From Microcella putealis (GTDB taxonomy: Bacteria > Actinomycetota > Actinomycetes > Actinomycetales > Microbacteriaceae), in contig NZ_SGWW01000002.1 of NCBI RefSeq assembly GCF_004216575.1, positions 372,001-436,000 on the forward strand: DNA of 64,000 bases. The letters are read 5' to 3'. The notes beneath the pieces were generated by a model, which did no database searches, was not told the origin of the DNA, and saw only the letters and a program-made list of their open reading frames with translations. The position numbers and the translations under genes were made by a program. Positions 8,148 to 17,429 of this stretch are shown in pieces. Numbering within the stretch: the first letter of the stretch is position 1; every line of letters starts with the position of its first letter.

Positions 8148-8153
8148 TAGGGT
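8148..8153 (+). promoter_or_regulatory. -10-like box, leaderless thyX
   Basis: TAGGGT ends 7 nt before the GTG start of thyX. No Shine-Dalgarno is seen. Confidence 0.5.
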
Positions 8154-8160
8154 TGCGGGC

Positions 8161-8898
8161 GTGAGCGAGGCTGCAGACGAGGTCGTATTCCGGTCCGATG
8201 TCACGGTCGAGTTGGTGAGGGCGAACGCCTCCGACTCTGACGTGCTGTTCGCGGCGCGTGTGTCGACGCAGGGCGAGAAGACGCTCGACGCCGCCGCCGC
8301 GGGTGACGCGGCCACCGATCGCGATCGCGGCCTCATCAACTACCTCATGCGAGACCGTCACGGCTCGCCGTTCGAGCACAACTCGCTGACCTTCTACGTG
8401 CAGGCGCCGATCTTCGTCTTCCGCGAGTTCATGCGCCACCGCATCGCGTCATACAACGAAGAGTCGGGCCGCTACCGCGAGCTGCGCCCCGTGTTCTACG
8501 TACCGGGCCCCGAGCGCAACCTCGTGCAGGTCGGAAAGCCCGGCGCGTACGAGTTCTTGCCGGGCAGCGACGAGCAGCACGCCGTCGCCGACGCCGAGAT
8601 CCGCGGCGTCTGCGAGGCGGCATACACCTCGTATCAGCGGATGCTCGACGCCGGCATCGCACGCGAGGTCGCCCGGGCGGTCCTCCCCGTCACGATCTAC
8701 TCGACCATGTACGTGACGATGAACGCCCGCTCGCTCATGAACTTCCTCTCGCTTCGCACAAAGCGTGAGAGCACGCACTTCCCGTCCTTCCCGCAGCGCG
8801 AGATCGAGATGGTCGCCGAGCAGATGGAGCAGCACTTCGCGACGCTCATGCCGCTCACCTACGAGACGTTCAACGCAAACGGCCGCGTCGCCCCGTAG
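8161..8898 (+). CDS. thyX: FAD-dependent thymidylate synthase ThyX
   Basis: A 245-residue flavin-dependent thymidylate synthase making dTMP from dUMP with methylene-tetrahydrofolate and NADPH. The ThyX signature RHRIASYNEESGR is at 92-104. The C-terminal LSLRTKRESTHFPSF region carries the conserved Arg of the dUMP site. Length is typical. The GTG start is placed by the leaderless -10 box. No other folate genes are adjacent. Confidence 0.95.
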   Translation: MSEAADEVVFRSDVTVELVRANASDSDVLFAARVSTQGEKTLDAAAAGDAATDRDRGLINYLMRDRHGSPFEHNSLTFYVQAPIFVFREFMRHRIASYNEESGRYRELRPVFYVPGPERNLVQVGKPGAYEFLPGSDEQHAVADAEIRGVCEAAYTSYQRMLDAGIAREVARAVLPVTIYSTMYVTMNARSLMNFLSLRTKRESTHFPSFPQREIEMVAEQMEQHFATLMPLTYETFNANGRVAP

Positions 8899-9009
8899 CG
8901 GTTCCGGCCCCAGAGCCGCCCAGCCCCGGTCTGGCGGAGCATTTCGCTCGCGGGGCTCCATCGCGGTGTCCACAGCACCGACAATCCGGCTCCCCGACGG
9001 GCGCGGCAC

Positions 9010-9075
9010 GCCCTCGCTGTGGCGCGTCGCGACCTGCTGTCGGTGGTGCAGACACGTCTCCTCCTCAGCGAGGGC
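9010..9075. repeat. 10-bp inverted repeat, thyX downstream gap
   Basis: GCCCTCGCTG (9010-9019) and its exact complement CAGCGAGGGC (9066-9075) are separated by 46 bp in the 247-bp gap between thyX and the AbiEi-like gene. It could be a long-loop hairpin or chance. Nothing else is recognisable in this gap. Confidence 0.35.
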
Positions 9076-9145
9076 ACCAGTCCGCCCCTCCCCGAGCGCA
9101 TCGCCCCCGGTGCGCGACTCGGGGGCGACCCGCGACAGTCCAGGC

Positions 9146-10027
9146 ATGAGCCTCGTCGTCGGTCGACTCGTCAATCGACTGCAGGCACTCGGTGGTGTCG
9201 CCTCTGTTCGCGAATTGTGCGGCACGCCGGCTGAGCAGCGAGCCCTCGCGCGCGCGTCGGAGCGAGGGATTCTGATCCGAGCCCGTCGCGGCGTGTATGC
9301 CCTCCCCGAGCTGCCGCGTGATGTGCTGCTCGCGGCCAGCGTGGGCGGTCGGCTCACGGGGGTCTCCGCCCTGGTCCATCATGGCCTCTGGGTGCCACCA
9401 CCGACACACGGGCAGATGCTGCACGTCGAAGTCCGTGTGTCCATGAGCGTCACTGACCGTCCGTCCTCAACGCGCGTGTGGTGGACACGCGAGAAGACGA
9501 TTCCGCAGTTCGGTGTCGCGCCGCTCGAGCCGGTGCTTGCGGTTGCCGCGGCATCGTTGCCGCGTGAGTGGGCCGTCGCCGTGCTCGACTCTGCACTGCG
9601 TCGCACGCCGCTCACGCCCCGTGGTCTCGCCGCGGTGGCCGCGACATGGAGCCCGCCGGCGAGACGTGCCGCATCGCTCACCGACATCCGCTCCGAGTCA
9701 GGCACCGAGAGTGCGCTCCGAGTCTTGCTGGGGGCTGCGGGTATTCGCACAGTGCCGCAACCGCGACTCCCCATCGCCGATTTCGCGCGAGCCGACCTGC
9801 TGGTGGGCGATCGGCTGCTCATCGAGTGCGACAGCGAGGAGCATCATGCCGCTCCGGAGCGGCGTCGAGCTGACCTCGCTCGCGACTCCCACCTCGTGAG
9901 TCTTGGCTTCATCGTGCTGCGGTTCGACTACCGACGTGTATTCGCTGATCCCGCTGAGGTCGTCGCGGAGATTAGCGCCGTGGTCGAGCGCGGTGACCAC
10001 CTATCCGCACGACCGACAGCACGATGA
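9146..10027 (+). CDS. AbiEi-antitoxin-like / DUF559 endonuclease-fold protein
   Basis: A 293-residue protein. The N-terminal 80 residues match the winged-helix AbiEi antitoxin N-domain pattern (LGGVASVRELC, then ARASERGILIRARRGVYALP). The C-terminal part resembles the DUF559 Vsr/PD-(D/E)XK fold: ARADLLVGDRLLIECD, then EEHH, then LARDSHLVSLGFIVLRFDY. This architecture is common and orphan in actinobacteria. No AbiEii-type nucleotidyltransferase toxin gene is adjacent, so a working toxin-antitoxin pair is unlikely. Function is unknown. ATG 9146 gives the complete N-domain. Confidence 0.75.
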   Translation: MSLVVGRLVNRLQALGGVASVRELCGTPAEQRALARASERGILIRARRGVYALPELPRDVLLAASVGGRLTGVSALVHHGLWVPPPTHGQMLHVEVRVSMSVTDRPSSTRVWWTREKTIPQFGVAPLEPVLAVAAASLPREWAVAVLDSALRRTPLTPRGLAAVAATWSPPARRAASLTDIRSESGTESALRVLLGAAGIRTVPQPRLPIADFARADLLVGDRLLIECDSEEHHAAPERRRADLARDSHLVSLGFIVLRFDYRRVFADPAEVVAEISAVVERGDHLSARPTAR

Positions 10028-10190
10028 CGGCACGCCGAGCACGCAGCTTCATTGTGGCGAAGCGGCCCACAGTGCCGGTCCAGCGGACATTCTTCGCGCG
10101 GTGCGCAGGTCAGGCGCGCGGTGGGTGTGCCGCTGCCGCCCGCGCGGCGGATCGTCGCAACCCGCAGGGCGCGCCGCCCGCGGGCCGGGG

Positions 10191-10196
10191 TAGCCT
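10191..10196 (+). promoter_or_regulatory. -10-like box, leaderless dapA
   Basis: TAGCCT ends 6 nt before the GTG start of dapA at 10203. Confidence 0.5.
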
Positions 10197-10202
10197 GGGG
10201 GT

Positions 10203-11177
10203 GTGAGCGCGTCAAACCCCTTCGGCCAGGTCCTTGTGGCCCTCGTCACCCCCATGACCGCCGATGGTGAGGTCGACTGGCCCGGCGTCGAGCAGCACAT
10301 CGACTACCTCTGCACACACGGTGCCGACGGCATCGTCGTGACCGGTACGACCGGTGAGACATCGACCCTCACCGACGCCGAGAAGCTGCGCCTCGTTCGC
10401 GTGGGCAAAGAGGTTGCGGCGGGGCGCGCATCCATCATTACGGGCGGCGGCTCGAACGAGACGGCGCACGCGATCGAGCTGTACAAGGCGAGCGAGAAGG
10501 CCGGCGCTGACGGCGTGATGGTCGTCACTCCGTACTACAACAAGCCGACGCAGGCGGGCGTTCTGACCCACTTCCGCATGGTCGCCGACGCGACCGATCT
10601 GCCGGTGATCCTCTACGACATTCCCGGCCGCGCGGGCATTGAGATCAAGTACGAGACGATCCTCCGCGCCGCGAAGCACCCGAACATCCTGGCCGTGAAA
10701 GACGCAAAGGGTGACCTCAGTGAGGTCAGCCGCGTCATGAACCAGACCGACCTTCTCTACTTCGCCGGCGATGACGCGAACGCCCTGCCGACGCTCGCAA
10801 TCGGCGGAACCGGCCTCATCGGGGTGACGGCCAACATCGCCCCCGCCCCGTACCGCGCCATCGTCGACGCGGTGAACGCCAACGATCTGGCGACCGCGAC
10901 CGAACAGCACAAGAAGCTTGAGCCGCTGGTGCGGGCGATCATGACGCACGTTCCCGGCACGGTCGCCGCGAAGTATGTGCTCCACGGCCTCGGTCGCATT
11001 TCCTCGCCGCGCGTGCGCCTGCCGCTCGTCGGCCCCGAAGACCACGAGGCCGCCATCATTGAAGACGAGATGGCGCTCGTGAAGGATGTTGAGGGCGTCG
11101 ATCTTGCCCGCTTCCGCCCCGACCGCAACGCCGCCGCCGGGGGAGCACTGCCGAAGGTGGCCGGCACCACCCGCTAA
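10203..11177 (+). CDS. dapA: 4-hydroxy-tetrahydrodipicolinate synthase
   Basis: A 324-residue DapA, condensing pyruvate with aspartate semialdehyde in lysine/diaminopimelate synthesis. The GTGTTGETSTL substrate loop, the YYNKPTQAG segment, the catalytic Tyr138 in LYDIPGR and the Schiff-base Lys166 in AVKDAKG are all present. It directly precedes RNase J, an order frequent in actinobacteria. The start is set by the leaderless box. An alternative GTG two bases upstream is out of frame. Confidence 0.95.
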   Translation: MSASNPFGQVLVALVTPMTADGEVDWPGVEQHIDYLCTHGADGIVVTGTTGETSTLTDAEKLRLVRVGKEVAAGRASIITGGGSNETAHAIELYKASEKAGADGVMVVTPYYNKPTQAGVLTHFRMVADATDLPVILYDIPGRAGIEIKYETILRAAKHPNILAVKDAKGDLSEVSRVMNQTDLLYFAGDDANALPTLAIGGTGLIGVTANIAPAPYRAIVDAVNANDLATATEQHKKLEPLVRAIMTHVPGTVAAKYVLHGLGRISSPRVRLPLVGPEDHEAAIIEDEMALVKDVEGVDLARFRPDRNAAAGGALPKVAGTTR

Positions 11178-11183
11178 GACTGC

Positions 11184-11219
11184 ACCCGGGGGCGCGAGGC
11201 CCCGCCACGCGGCCCGGGT
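11184..11219 (+). terminator. hairpin between dapA and RNase J
   Basis: ACCCGGG (11184-11190) pairs with CCCGGGT (11213-11219) around a GC-rich interior, and the 3' arm is followed by TT only. It may be a weak terminator or an attenuating or processing structure ahead of the RNase J gene. Confidence 0.4.
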
Positions 11220-11257
11220 TTCGGGCCAGATTGATTCACGAAAGACGGTCCCGTTTT

Positions 11258-12934
11258 ATGCCCCACGCCATCGAAGACGCCCCCGCGCTCGAATCCGGCA
11301 CCCTTCGCGTTACCCCTCTCGGCGGTCTCGGCGAGATTGGTCGCAACATGGCCGTCTTCGAGTACGACGGCAAGCTGCTGATCGTCGACTGCGGCGTGCT
11401 CTTTCCCGAAGAGCACCAGCCGGGCGTTGACCTGATCCTGCCCGACTTCTCGCCGATCCGTGACCGCCTCGACGACGTCATCGGCGTCGTTCTCACGCAC
11501 GGTCACGAAGACCACATCGGCGCGGTTCCGTATCTGCTGCGCCTGCGCGCCGACATTCCCTTGATCGGCTCGCAGCTGACGCTCGCCCTCATCGAGGCGA
11601 AGCTCAAGGAGCACCGCATCAGCCCGTACACGCTGGCGGTGAAGGAGGGCCAGCGCGAGCGCATGGCCCCCTTCGACCTCGAATTCGTCGCGGTGAACCA
11701 CTCGATTCCGGATGCTCTGGCCGTTTTTATTCGGACGCCCGCGGGAAATGTGCTCCACACCGGCGACTTCAAGATGGACCAGCTGCCGCTCGATGGCCGC
11801 ATCACCGACCTGCGCGCCTTCGCCCGCCTCGGTGAAGAGGGCGTTGACCTCTTCATGACCGACTCGACGAACTCCGACGTGCCGGGCTTCACTCCTGTCG
11901 AGCGCGAGATTGGCGGTGTGCTCGAGAGCGTCATCGCGAAGGCACCGCGCCGCGTCATCGTTGCCAGCTTCTCCAGCCACGTGCACCGTGTGCAGCAGGT
12001 ACTCGACGCGGCCCACGCGAACGGTCGGCGGGTCGCGCTGCTCGGCCGTTCGATGGTGCGCAACATGGGCATCGCCGCCGAGCTCGGCTACCTGAAGGTG
12101 CCCGACGGCATCCTCATCGATCACCGCAAGGCGAGCGAGCTGCCCGACGACCGGATCGTCTACATGTCGACCGGCAGCCAGGGCGAGCCGATGGCCGTGC
12201 TCGCCCGCATGGCGAACCTCGAGCACCAGGTCGAGGTAGGGGAGGGCGACACGGTCATCCTCGCGTCGAGCCTGATTCCCGGCAACGAGAACGCGGTCTA
12301 CCGGGTCATCAACGGGCTGACTGCGCTCGGGGCGAACGTCGTCCACAAGGGCAACGCGCGCGTGCACGTGAGTGGCCACGCCGCCGCCGGTGAACTGCTC
12401 TACTGCTACAACATCGTGCGGCCGAAGAACGTCATGCCCGTGCACGGCGAGGCCCGCCACCTCGTGGCGAACCAGCGCCTCGCGGTCGACACGGGCGTGC
12501 CGATCGAGAACACGGTGCTCGCCGAGAACGGCACCATCATCGACCTGAAAGACGGCGCGATCCGGGTCGTCGGTCAGCTCGACCTGGGTGAGGTGTACGT
12601 CGACGGCTCGACGGTCGGCGCGATCACCGACGCCGACTTGAAAGACCGCCGCATCCTCGCGGAGGAGGGCTTCATCTCGATCTTCGTCGCCGTCGACGCT
12701 CAGACCGGTCGCGCCGTGGTGGGCCCCGAGATTCACGCCCGTGGCTTCGCGCCAGACGACAGTGTGTTCGACGACGTGATCCCGCAGGTGCTCAAGGCGC
12801 TCACCGAGGCCGCCGAGAACGGCACGCGCGACAGCCACGCCTTCAGCCAGGTGGTGCGCCGCACGGTGGGCCGCTGGGTCAACACCCGGCACCGCCGCCG
12901 GCCGATGATCGTGCCGGTGGTCGTTATCGCGTAA
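11258..12934 (+). CDS. rnj: ribonuclease J
   Basis: A 558-residue metallo-beta-lactamase/beta-CASP ribonuclease with 5'-exo and endonuclease activity in mRNA and rRNA processing. The metal-binding HGHEDH is at residues 81-86, after GGLGEIGRN. The beta-CASP region contains ASFSSHVHRVQQ, MSTGSQGEPM and HVSGHA. The C-terminal domain ends in VNTRHRRRPMIVPVVVIA, as in actinobacterial RNase J. ATG 11258 (MPHAIED) is preferred over in-frame 11231. Confidence 0.95.
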   Translation: MPHAIEDAPALESGTLRVTPLGGLGEIGRNMAVFEYDGKLLIVDCGVLFPEEHQPGVDLILPDFSPIRDRLDDVIGVVLTHGHEDHIGAVPYLLRLRADIPLIGSQLTLALIEAKLKEHRISPYTLAVKEGQRERMAPFDLEFVAVNHSIPDALAVFIRTPAGNVLHTGDFKMDQLPLDGRITDLRAFARLGEEGVDLFMTDSTNSDVPGFTPVEREIGGVLESVIAKAPRRVIVASFSSHVHRVQQVLDAAHANGRRVALLGRSMVRNMGIAAELGYLKVPDGILIDHRKASELPDDRIVYMSTGSQGEPMAVLARMANLEHQVEVGEGDTVILASSLIPGNENAVYRVINGLTALGANVVHKGNARVHVSGHAAAGELLYCYNIVRPKNVMPVHGEARHLVANQRLAVDTGVPIENTVLAENGTIIDLKDGAIRVVGQLDLGEVYVDGSTVGAITDADLKDRRILAEEGFISIFVAVDAQTGRAVVGPEIHARGFAPDDSVFDDVIPQVLKALTEAAENGTRDSHAFSQVVRRTVGRWVNTRHRRRPMIVPVVVIA

Positions 12935-12969
12935 GCGTGTCAGTCCCGGCCCGCGGCCCACCGCGCGGG

Positions 12970-12975
12970 TACCGT
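12970..12975 (+). promoter_or_regulatory. -10-like box, leaderless ftsK
   Basis: TACCGT ends 7 nt before ATG 12983. This supports that ATG over the in-frame GTG 12974, which overlaps the box itself. Confidence 0.5.
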
Positions 12976-12982
12976 GTGCGGC

Positions 12983-15763
12983 ATGGCCTCCGGCTCTCGA
13001 TCGACCCCTGCGCGCTCGCGTGCGAGTTCGTCGACGACGCGCGCGCCGCGTGCATCGTCGAAGCGTTCTGAGACCGCGCCGACCAAGAAGCTGCCCGCAT
13101 CGAAGCAGCCGAAGCCCACTCCCGCGTTCGAGTCGGGTGAGCCCGGCCTGCTGTCGCGCGCCTGGATGGGCCTCGCCCACGCGACCGGCGCCGGCTTCCG
13201 ACTTTTCGGCCGCGAGACCCTCGCCAAAGAGGACCGCCGCGACGGCGTACCTTTCCTGCTCGTCCTGCTGGCCATCGCGGGCGCCCTGATCGAGTGGTTC
13301 CTGCTGGGCGACCCGGTCGCCCAGGCCCTCGACGCGTTCACCTTCGGGGGGCTCGTCGGCCGCGTCGCCTTCGCCCTGCCGGTCATCATGCTGATGTTCG
13401 CCGCCTGGCTGTTCCGCCACCCCGCGAGCGTGCACGACAACACCCGCATCGGAATTGGGCTGGGCCTGCTCATCGCGAGCGTCAGCGGCCTCTGCCACAT
13501 CGCCCTGGGTGCGCCAAACCCGGCCCTGCCGCCGCTCGAGATCGCCCAGGCGGGCGGAGTTGTCGGCTGGGTGCTCGGTGGCCTGTTGCTGCTGGCAACC
13601 GTGTGGGTTGCCGTGCCCCTGCTCGTCGTGATCGCCGCTCTGTCGGTGCTGATCATGACCAAGACGCCGCCGAACCGCATCGGTCAGCGGCTGCGTGAGC
13701 TGTACGCGTACCTCTTCGGCGCCGAGCTGCCGGAGCGTCCGGCGAAGGCCGAGAAGTCTGACACCGACGACGAGTCGGCCGACTTCGGCTCGCTCACCGA
13801 CCTCGGCCTCGACATGGAGGACGAGAGCTCCATGCCCTGGTGGCGCAAGGGCAAGGCCCCGCGCCACGAAGAGTTGCCGTTCGACTCCGCCGTCGAGCGC
13901 GATCAGCCCACCGACGTGATCGACCCCGACGCCCTCGCCCGCGTCTCCGACGACTTGACGGCGGTCGCGGCTGCCGCTGAAGCGGCCGTGCAGCGCTTTA
14001 CGGGGGAGCAGGCCCCCGCCGGCGCCTCCGGCGCCGCGGGCCCCGCGGGCGATGGCGACCGTCTCGATGACGGCGACGAGGCGGATGCTGTCGTCGCGCA
14101 TCCGACGCCCGTCTCGCCGGGTGCGCCCACGCGCCCGTACCGCCTCCCGTCGCCGAGTGTGCTCGAGCCGGGCACGCCGCCGAAGGCCCGCAGCGCGGCG
14201 AACGATGCGGTCGTGGCGTCGATCACCGACGTGCTCGAGCAGTTCCAGGTCGATGCGAAGGTCACGGGCTTCAGCCGCGGCCCGAGTGTCACCCGCTACG
14301 AGATCGAGCTGGGCCCCGGTGTGAAGGTCGAGCGTTTCACCGCGCTGACGAAGAACATCTCGTACGCGGTCGCGAGCAATGAGGTCAGCATCCTCTCGCC
14401 GATTCCCGGCAAGAGCGCGATTGGCGTCGAGATTCCGAACGTCGACCGCGAGATCGTGAGCCTCGGCGATGTGCTGCGGTCGAGCGCCTCGGCGAAGAGC
14501 CTGCACCCCATGTCGATCGGGGTCGGCAAAGATGTCGAGGGCGGCTATGTCATCGCCAACCTCGCGAAGATGCCGCACCTGTTGGTTGCGGGGTCGACCG
14601 GCTCGGGTAAGTCGAGCTTCATCAACTCGATGATCACGAGCCTCTTGATGCGCGCGAAGCCCGCCGAGGTGCGCATGGTGCTGATCGACCCGAAGCGCGT
14701 CGAGCTCGCCGCCTACCAGGGCGTGCCGCACCTCATCACCCCCATCATCACGAACCCGAAGAAGGCGGCCGAGGCGCTGCAGTGGGTCGTGAAAGAGATG
14801 GACATGCGCTACGACGACCTCGCGTCGTTCGGCTTCCGTCACATCGACGACTTCAACCGCGCCGTGCTCGCGAACGAAATCGAGCTGCCCGAGGGCAGCC
14901 AGCGCAAGCTGCAGCCGTACCCCTACCTGCTCGTCGTCGTCGACGAGCTCGCCGACCTCATGATGGTCGCCCCGCGCGACGTCGAAGACTCGATCGTGCG
15001 CATCACCCAGCTCGCGCGCGCCTCGGGTATTCACCTCGTGCTCGCCACGCAGCGGCCGAGTGTTGACGTCGTGACGGGCTTGATCAAGGCGAACGTGCCG
15101 AGCCGTCTCGCCTTTGCGGTGTCGAGCATGACCGACAGCCGCGTGATCCTCGATCAGCCGGGTGCCGAGAAGCTCATCGGCCAGGGCGACGGACTGTTCC
15201 TGCCCATGGGGGCGAACAAGTCCATGCGCGTTCAGGGCGCCTGGGTCACCGAGGGCGAGATCGCCGCGGTCGTCAAGCACGTGAAAGACCAGGCGCGGCC
15301 CGAGTATCGCAATGACGTGGCGGCAGAAGCGCAGAAGCGCGAGATCGACGCCGACATCGGTGACGACCTCGAGGTACTGCTCGCGGCGGCCGAGCTTGTC
15401 GTCACTACCCAGTTCGGGTCGACTTCGATGCTGCAGCGCAAGCTGCGCGTCGGATTCGCCAAAGCGGGCCGCCTCATGGACCTTTTGGAATCGCGCGAGA
15501 TCGTCGGCCCGTCTGAGGGCTCAAAGGCCCGCGACGTGCTCGTCAGCCCTGATCAATTGGCCGATGTGCTGGCCCGTCTGCGCGGCGATGTACCGGCGAG
15601 CGACGGCGGCTCGAGCTCGGCGTCGGCGACGGCCGCGCCCGCGTCATCGCCCGCATCCTCCTCGCTGGGCGGCGCCGACCCGGTCGACGCGATGACCCGC
15701 GGCTATCCTGAGGAGGAGGCATCCTCTGACGAGGATGCGTGGTCCTTGACCGGTCGCGACTAG
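12983..15763 (+). CDS. ftsK: DNA translocase FtsK
   Basis: A 926-residue FtsK/SpoIIIE translocase for chromosome segregation at the division septum. A basic, Ser/Thr-rich N-terminus (1-50) is followed by four to five membrane helices (about 88-225). A low-complexity acidic linker precedes the motor. The Walker A motif [10 protein letters not shown] lies near residue 536, with VLIDPKRVE and [13 protein letters not shown] as further motor motifs. The C-terminal winged-helix gamma domain ([23 protein letters not shown]) recognises orienting DNA sequences. It precedes pgsA and cinA as in other actinobacteria. Confidence 0.95.
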   Translation: MASGSRSTPARSRASSSTTRAPRASSKRSETAPTKKLPASKQPKPTPAFESGEPGLLSRAWMGLAHATGAGFRLFGRETLAKEDRRDGVPFLLVLLAIAGALIEWFLLGDPVAQALDAFTFGGLVGRVAFALPVIMLMFAAWLFRHPASVHDNTRIGIGLGLLIASVSGLCHIALGAPNPALPPLEIAQAGGVVGWVLGGLLLLATVWVAVPLLVVIAALSVLIMTKTPPNRIGQRLRELYAYLFGAELPERPAKAEKSDTDDESADFGSLTDLGLDMEDESSMPWWRKGKAPRHEELPFDSAVERDQPTDVIDPDALARVSDDLTAVAAAAEAAVQRFTGEQAPAGASGAAGPAGDGDRLDDGDEADAVVAHPTPVSPGAPTRPYRLPSPSVLEPGTPPKARSAANDAVVASITDVLEQFQVDAKVTGFSRGPSVTRYEIELGPGVKVERFTALTKNISYAVASNEVSILSPIPGKSAIGVEIPNVDREIVSLGDVLRSSASAKSLHPMSIGVGKDVEGGYVIANLAKMPHLLVAGSTGSGKSSFINSMITSLLMRAKPAEVRMVLIDPKRVELAAYQGVPHLITPIITNPKKAAEALQWVVKEMDMRYDDLASFGFRHIDDFNRAVLANEIELPEGSQRKLQPYPYLLVVVDELADLMMVAPRDVEDSIVRITQLARASGIHLVLATQRPSVDVVTGLIKANVPSRLAFAVSSMTDSRVILDQPGAEKLIGQGDGLFLPMGANKSMRVQGAWVTEGEIAAVVKHVKDQARPEYRNDVAAEAQKREIDADIGDDLEVLLAAAELVVTTQFGSTSMLQRKLRVGFAKAGRLMDLLESREIVGPSEGSKARDVLVSPDQLADVLARLRGDVPASDGGSSSASATAAPASSPASSSLGGADPVDAMTRGYPEEEASSDEDAWSLTGRD

Positions 15764-15793
15764 GCGTTCCGGTTCCATACCGGGGGAGGCGCC

Positions 15794-16474
15794 GTGGCGA
15801 CGAGCGAGAAGAACGGCCCATCCTTCCCGATGCGCGGCCGCGTGATCGCCGACGGTGAGACCCCCGCCTCAAGCGGCAACGTCGCGAACATCATCACGAT
15901 TGTGCGCATCCTGCTCGTCCCCGTTTTCGTCGTGCTGCTCGTGCTCGATGCGGGAGACGACGGCTGGCTGCGCGTCGCTGCTGCGCTGCTTTTCATCGTG
16001 GCGATTGCCACCGACGGCGTCGACGGCTATCTCGCGCGCCGACGCAACCTCGTCACCGACCTCGGCATCCTCCTCGACCCGATTGCCGACAAGTTGTTGA
16101 CCGGCGCGGCGCTCGTGATGCTGGCGCTTCTCGCCGAGCTTCCCGCGTGGGTCGTCGTGGTGATCCTGGTGCGCGAGTGGGGCATCACCGTGTTCCGTTT
16201 CTTCATGCTGCGCAACCGGGTGATCCCGGCCTCTCGTGGCGGCAAGCTGAAAACGGTCATGCAGTCGGTCGCCATCTCGTTTGCACTCTTGCCGCTGTGG
16301 GCCCTCGTTGGCGACTGGATCAATTGGGTCAACACCGTCCTCATGACGATCGCCGTGGTCCTCACCGTGGTCACCGGTCTTGACTACCTCTACAAGGCGT
16401 GGCGGTCACGCGACGACGACGAGACCACTCGGCCCGCCGCAGCCGCGACAGACTCCTCATCTGACGCGTCGTGA
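15794..16474 (+). CDS. pgsA: CDP-diacylglycerol-glycerol-3-phosphate 3-phosphatidyltransferase
   Basis: A 226-residue integral membrane CDP-alcohol phosphatidyltransferase, making phosphatidylglycerol phosphate. The family signature is complete, with Asp74 and Asp77 in DGVDGYLAR and then Asp95 and Asp99 in LLDPIAD. Several hydrophobic helices follow. The GTG start has a strong Shine-Dalgarno (GGGGGAGG, 15782-15788). The 3' end overlaps cinA by GTGA. Confidence 0.92.
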   Translation: MATSEKNGPSFPMRGRVIADGETPASSGNVANIITIVRILLVPVFVVLLVLDAGDDGWLRVAAALLFIVAIATDGVDGYLARRRNLVTDLGILLDPIADKLLTGAALVMLALLAELPAWVVVVILVREWGITVFRFFMLRNRVIPASRGGKLKTVMQSVAISFALLPLWALVGDWINWVNTVLMTIAVVLTVVTGLDYLYKAWRSRDDDETTRPAAAATDSSSDAS

Positions 16475-16962
16475 GCGCGCTGGCTCACGCACTCGTCGCG
16501 ACGCTGACCGACCGCGGCGAACGCATCGCGATCGCCGAATCACTGACGGGCGGGATGCTCGTGGCGCGACTCGTTGACGTTCCGGGCGCCTCCGCGGTCG
16601 TTTCCGGCGGCATCGTCGCGTACGCGACGCCGCTCAAGGCGAGCCTGCTTGACGTGCCCGATGAGCTCCTTGGCCAACACGGGCCCGTGCATCCGGATGT
16701 CGCGCTCGCGATGGCGGTCGGGGTGCGGGCGCGCCTCGCGATCGCCGACCGACCGGCCGACATCGGGGTCGCGACGACGGGTGTCGCCGGGCCCGAGCCG
16801 CAAGGGGGTTCACCCGTCGGCCTCGTGTACGTCGCGGTGGCGGATGCGCGCGGCACGTCCGTGCGTGAGCTGCGTCTCGCAGGTGGTCGCGCCGCCATCC
16901 GCTCCGCGGCTGTCGACGCGGCCCTCGCACTCGCCCTCGACCGGCTCTACGCGCGGGAATAG
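16471..16962 (+). CDS. CinA-like nicotinamide-nucleotide amidohydrolase
   Basis: A 163-residue stand-alone CinA C-terminal (PncC-type) domain, which deamidates NMN to NaMN in pyridine nucleotide recycling. The landmarks AESLTGGMLV, VSGGIVAYATPLKASLL and VATTGVAGPEPQGGSPVGLVY are in order. The N-terminal COG1058 domain of full CinA is absent, as is usual in actinobacteria. It is translationally coupled to pgsA by GTGA, and clgR and recA follow. Confidence 0.9.
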   Translation: MSALAHALVATLTDRGERIAIAESLTGGMLVARLVDVPGASAVVSGGIVAYATPLKASLLDVPDELLGQHGPVHPDVALAMAVGVRARLAIADRPADIGVATTGVAGPEPQGGSPVGLVYVAVADARGTSVRELRLAGGRAAIRSAAVDAALALALDRLYARE

Positions 16963-17003
16963 CCAAGGTGACGGTCGTGTTACACCGAGCATCCTGACAC
17001 TCG

Positions 17004-17023
17004 ATCCCCAGCCATCCGGGGAT
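17004..17023. other. short hairpin between cinA and clgR
   Basis: ATCCCC (17004-17009) and GGGGAT (17018-17023) form a 6-bp stem with an 8-nt loop in the 142-bp gap before clgR. It could end the pgsA-cinA transcript or be an operator. TACAGT lies immediately after it. Confidence 0.3.
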
Positions 17024-17104
17024 ACAGTGAAGTCACATCGATCAGGTAGTGTTACCGCCCCGGTGACGCGCACACCGCTCAAGAGATACGCAGAGGAGGC
17101 CGCC

Positions 17105-17413
17105 ATGGTTCTGGTCCGTCAAGAGATCGGCGAAGTCCTCCGTGACGTGCGCTTGCAGAAGGGCCGCACCCTTCGCCAGGTGGCGAGTCGGGCGAGCGTT
17201 GCTCTGGGTTACCTCAGCGAGGTTGAGCGGGGTCAAAAAGAGGCGTCAAGCGAGATCCTCGCGTCGGTCGCCGAAGCTCTCGACACTCCCATCTCGACCA
17301 TCATGCGCGAGGTCGGTGACCGCCTGGCCGTCATCGAGGGCCTGACGACGGTTCCCGACACCCTGCCCGACGACCTGGTCGCTGAGTTCGACGCCGACCT
17401 CGCCGTTCGCTAG
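17105..17413 (+). CDS. clgR: helix-turn-helix regulator, ClgR-like
   Basis: A 102-residue Xre/Cro-type regulator with one HTH (about residues 7-65; the recognition segment ends in ASVALGYLSEVERGQKEAS). Sequence and position between cinA and recA match actinobacterial ClgR, the activator of clp protease genes that is itself degraded by ClpP. The C-terminus ends in hydrophobic residues (DADLAVR). The start ATG follows AGAGGAGG (17092-17099) with 5-nt spacing. Confidence 0.82.
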   Translation: MVLVRQEIGEVLRDVRLQKGRTLRQVASRASVALGYLSEVERGQKEASSEILASVAEALDTPISTIMREVGDRLAVIEGLTTVPDTLPDDLVAEFDADLAVR

Positions 17414-17429
17414 CGCGCTAGGTCGACCT

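Noticed and set aside
9146..10027. Type IV toxin-antitoxin system
   Set aside because: Only the AbiEi-like part is present. Neighbours are thyX and dapA, with no nucleotidyltransferase toxin gene.
10024..10206. 60-codon plus-strand frame overlapping its neighbours by ATGA and GTGA
   Set aside because: The overlaps look gene-like, but the product is an Arg/Ala-rich string without pattern. The frame contains the dapA -10 box, and dapA is expected to be leaderless.
11174..15280. 1,368-codon open frame on the minus strand
   Set aside because: It lies wholly antisense to rnj and ftsK. Long antisense frames arise in GC-rich DNA from codon bias of the true genes. The translation is repetitive in charge (many D, E, H, R) and matches no family I recognise.
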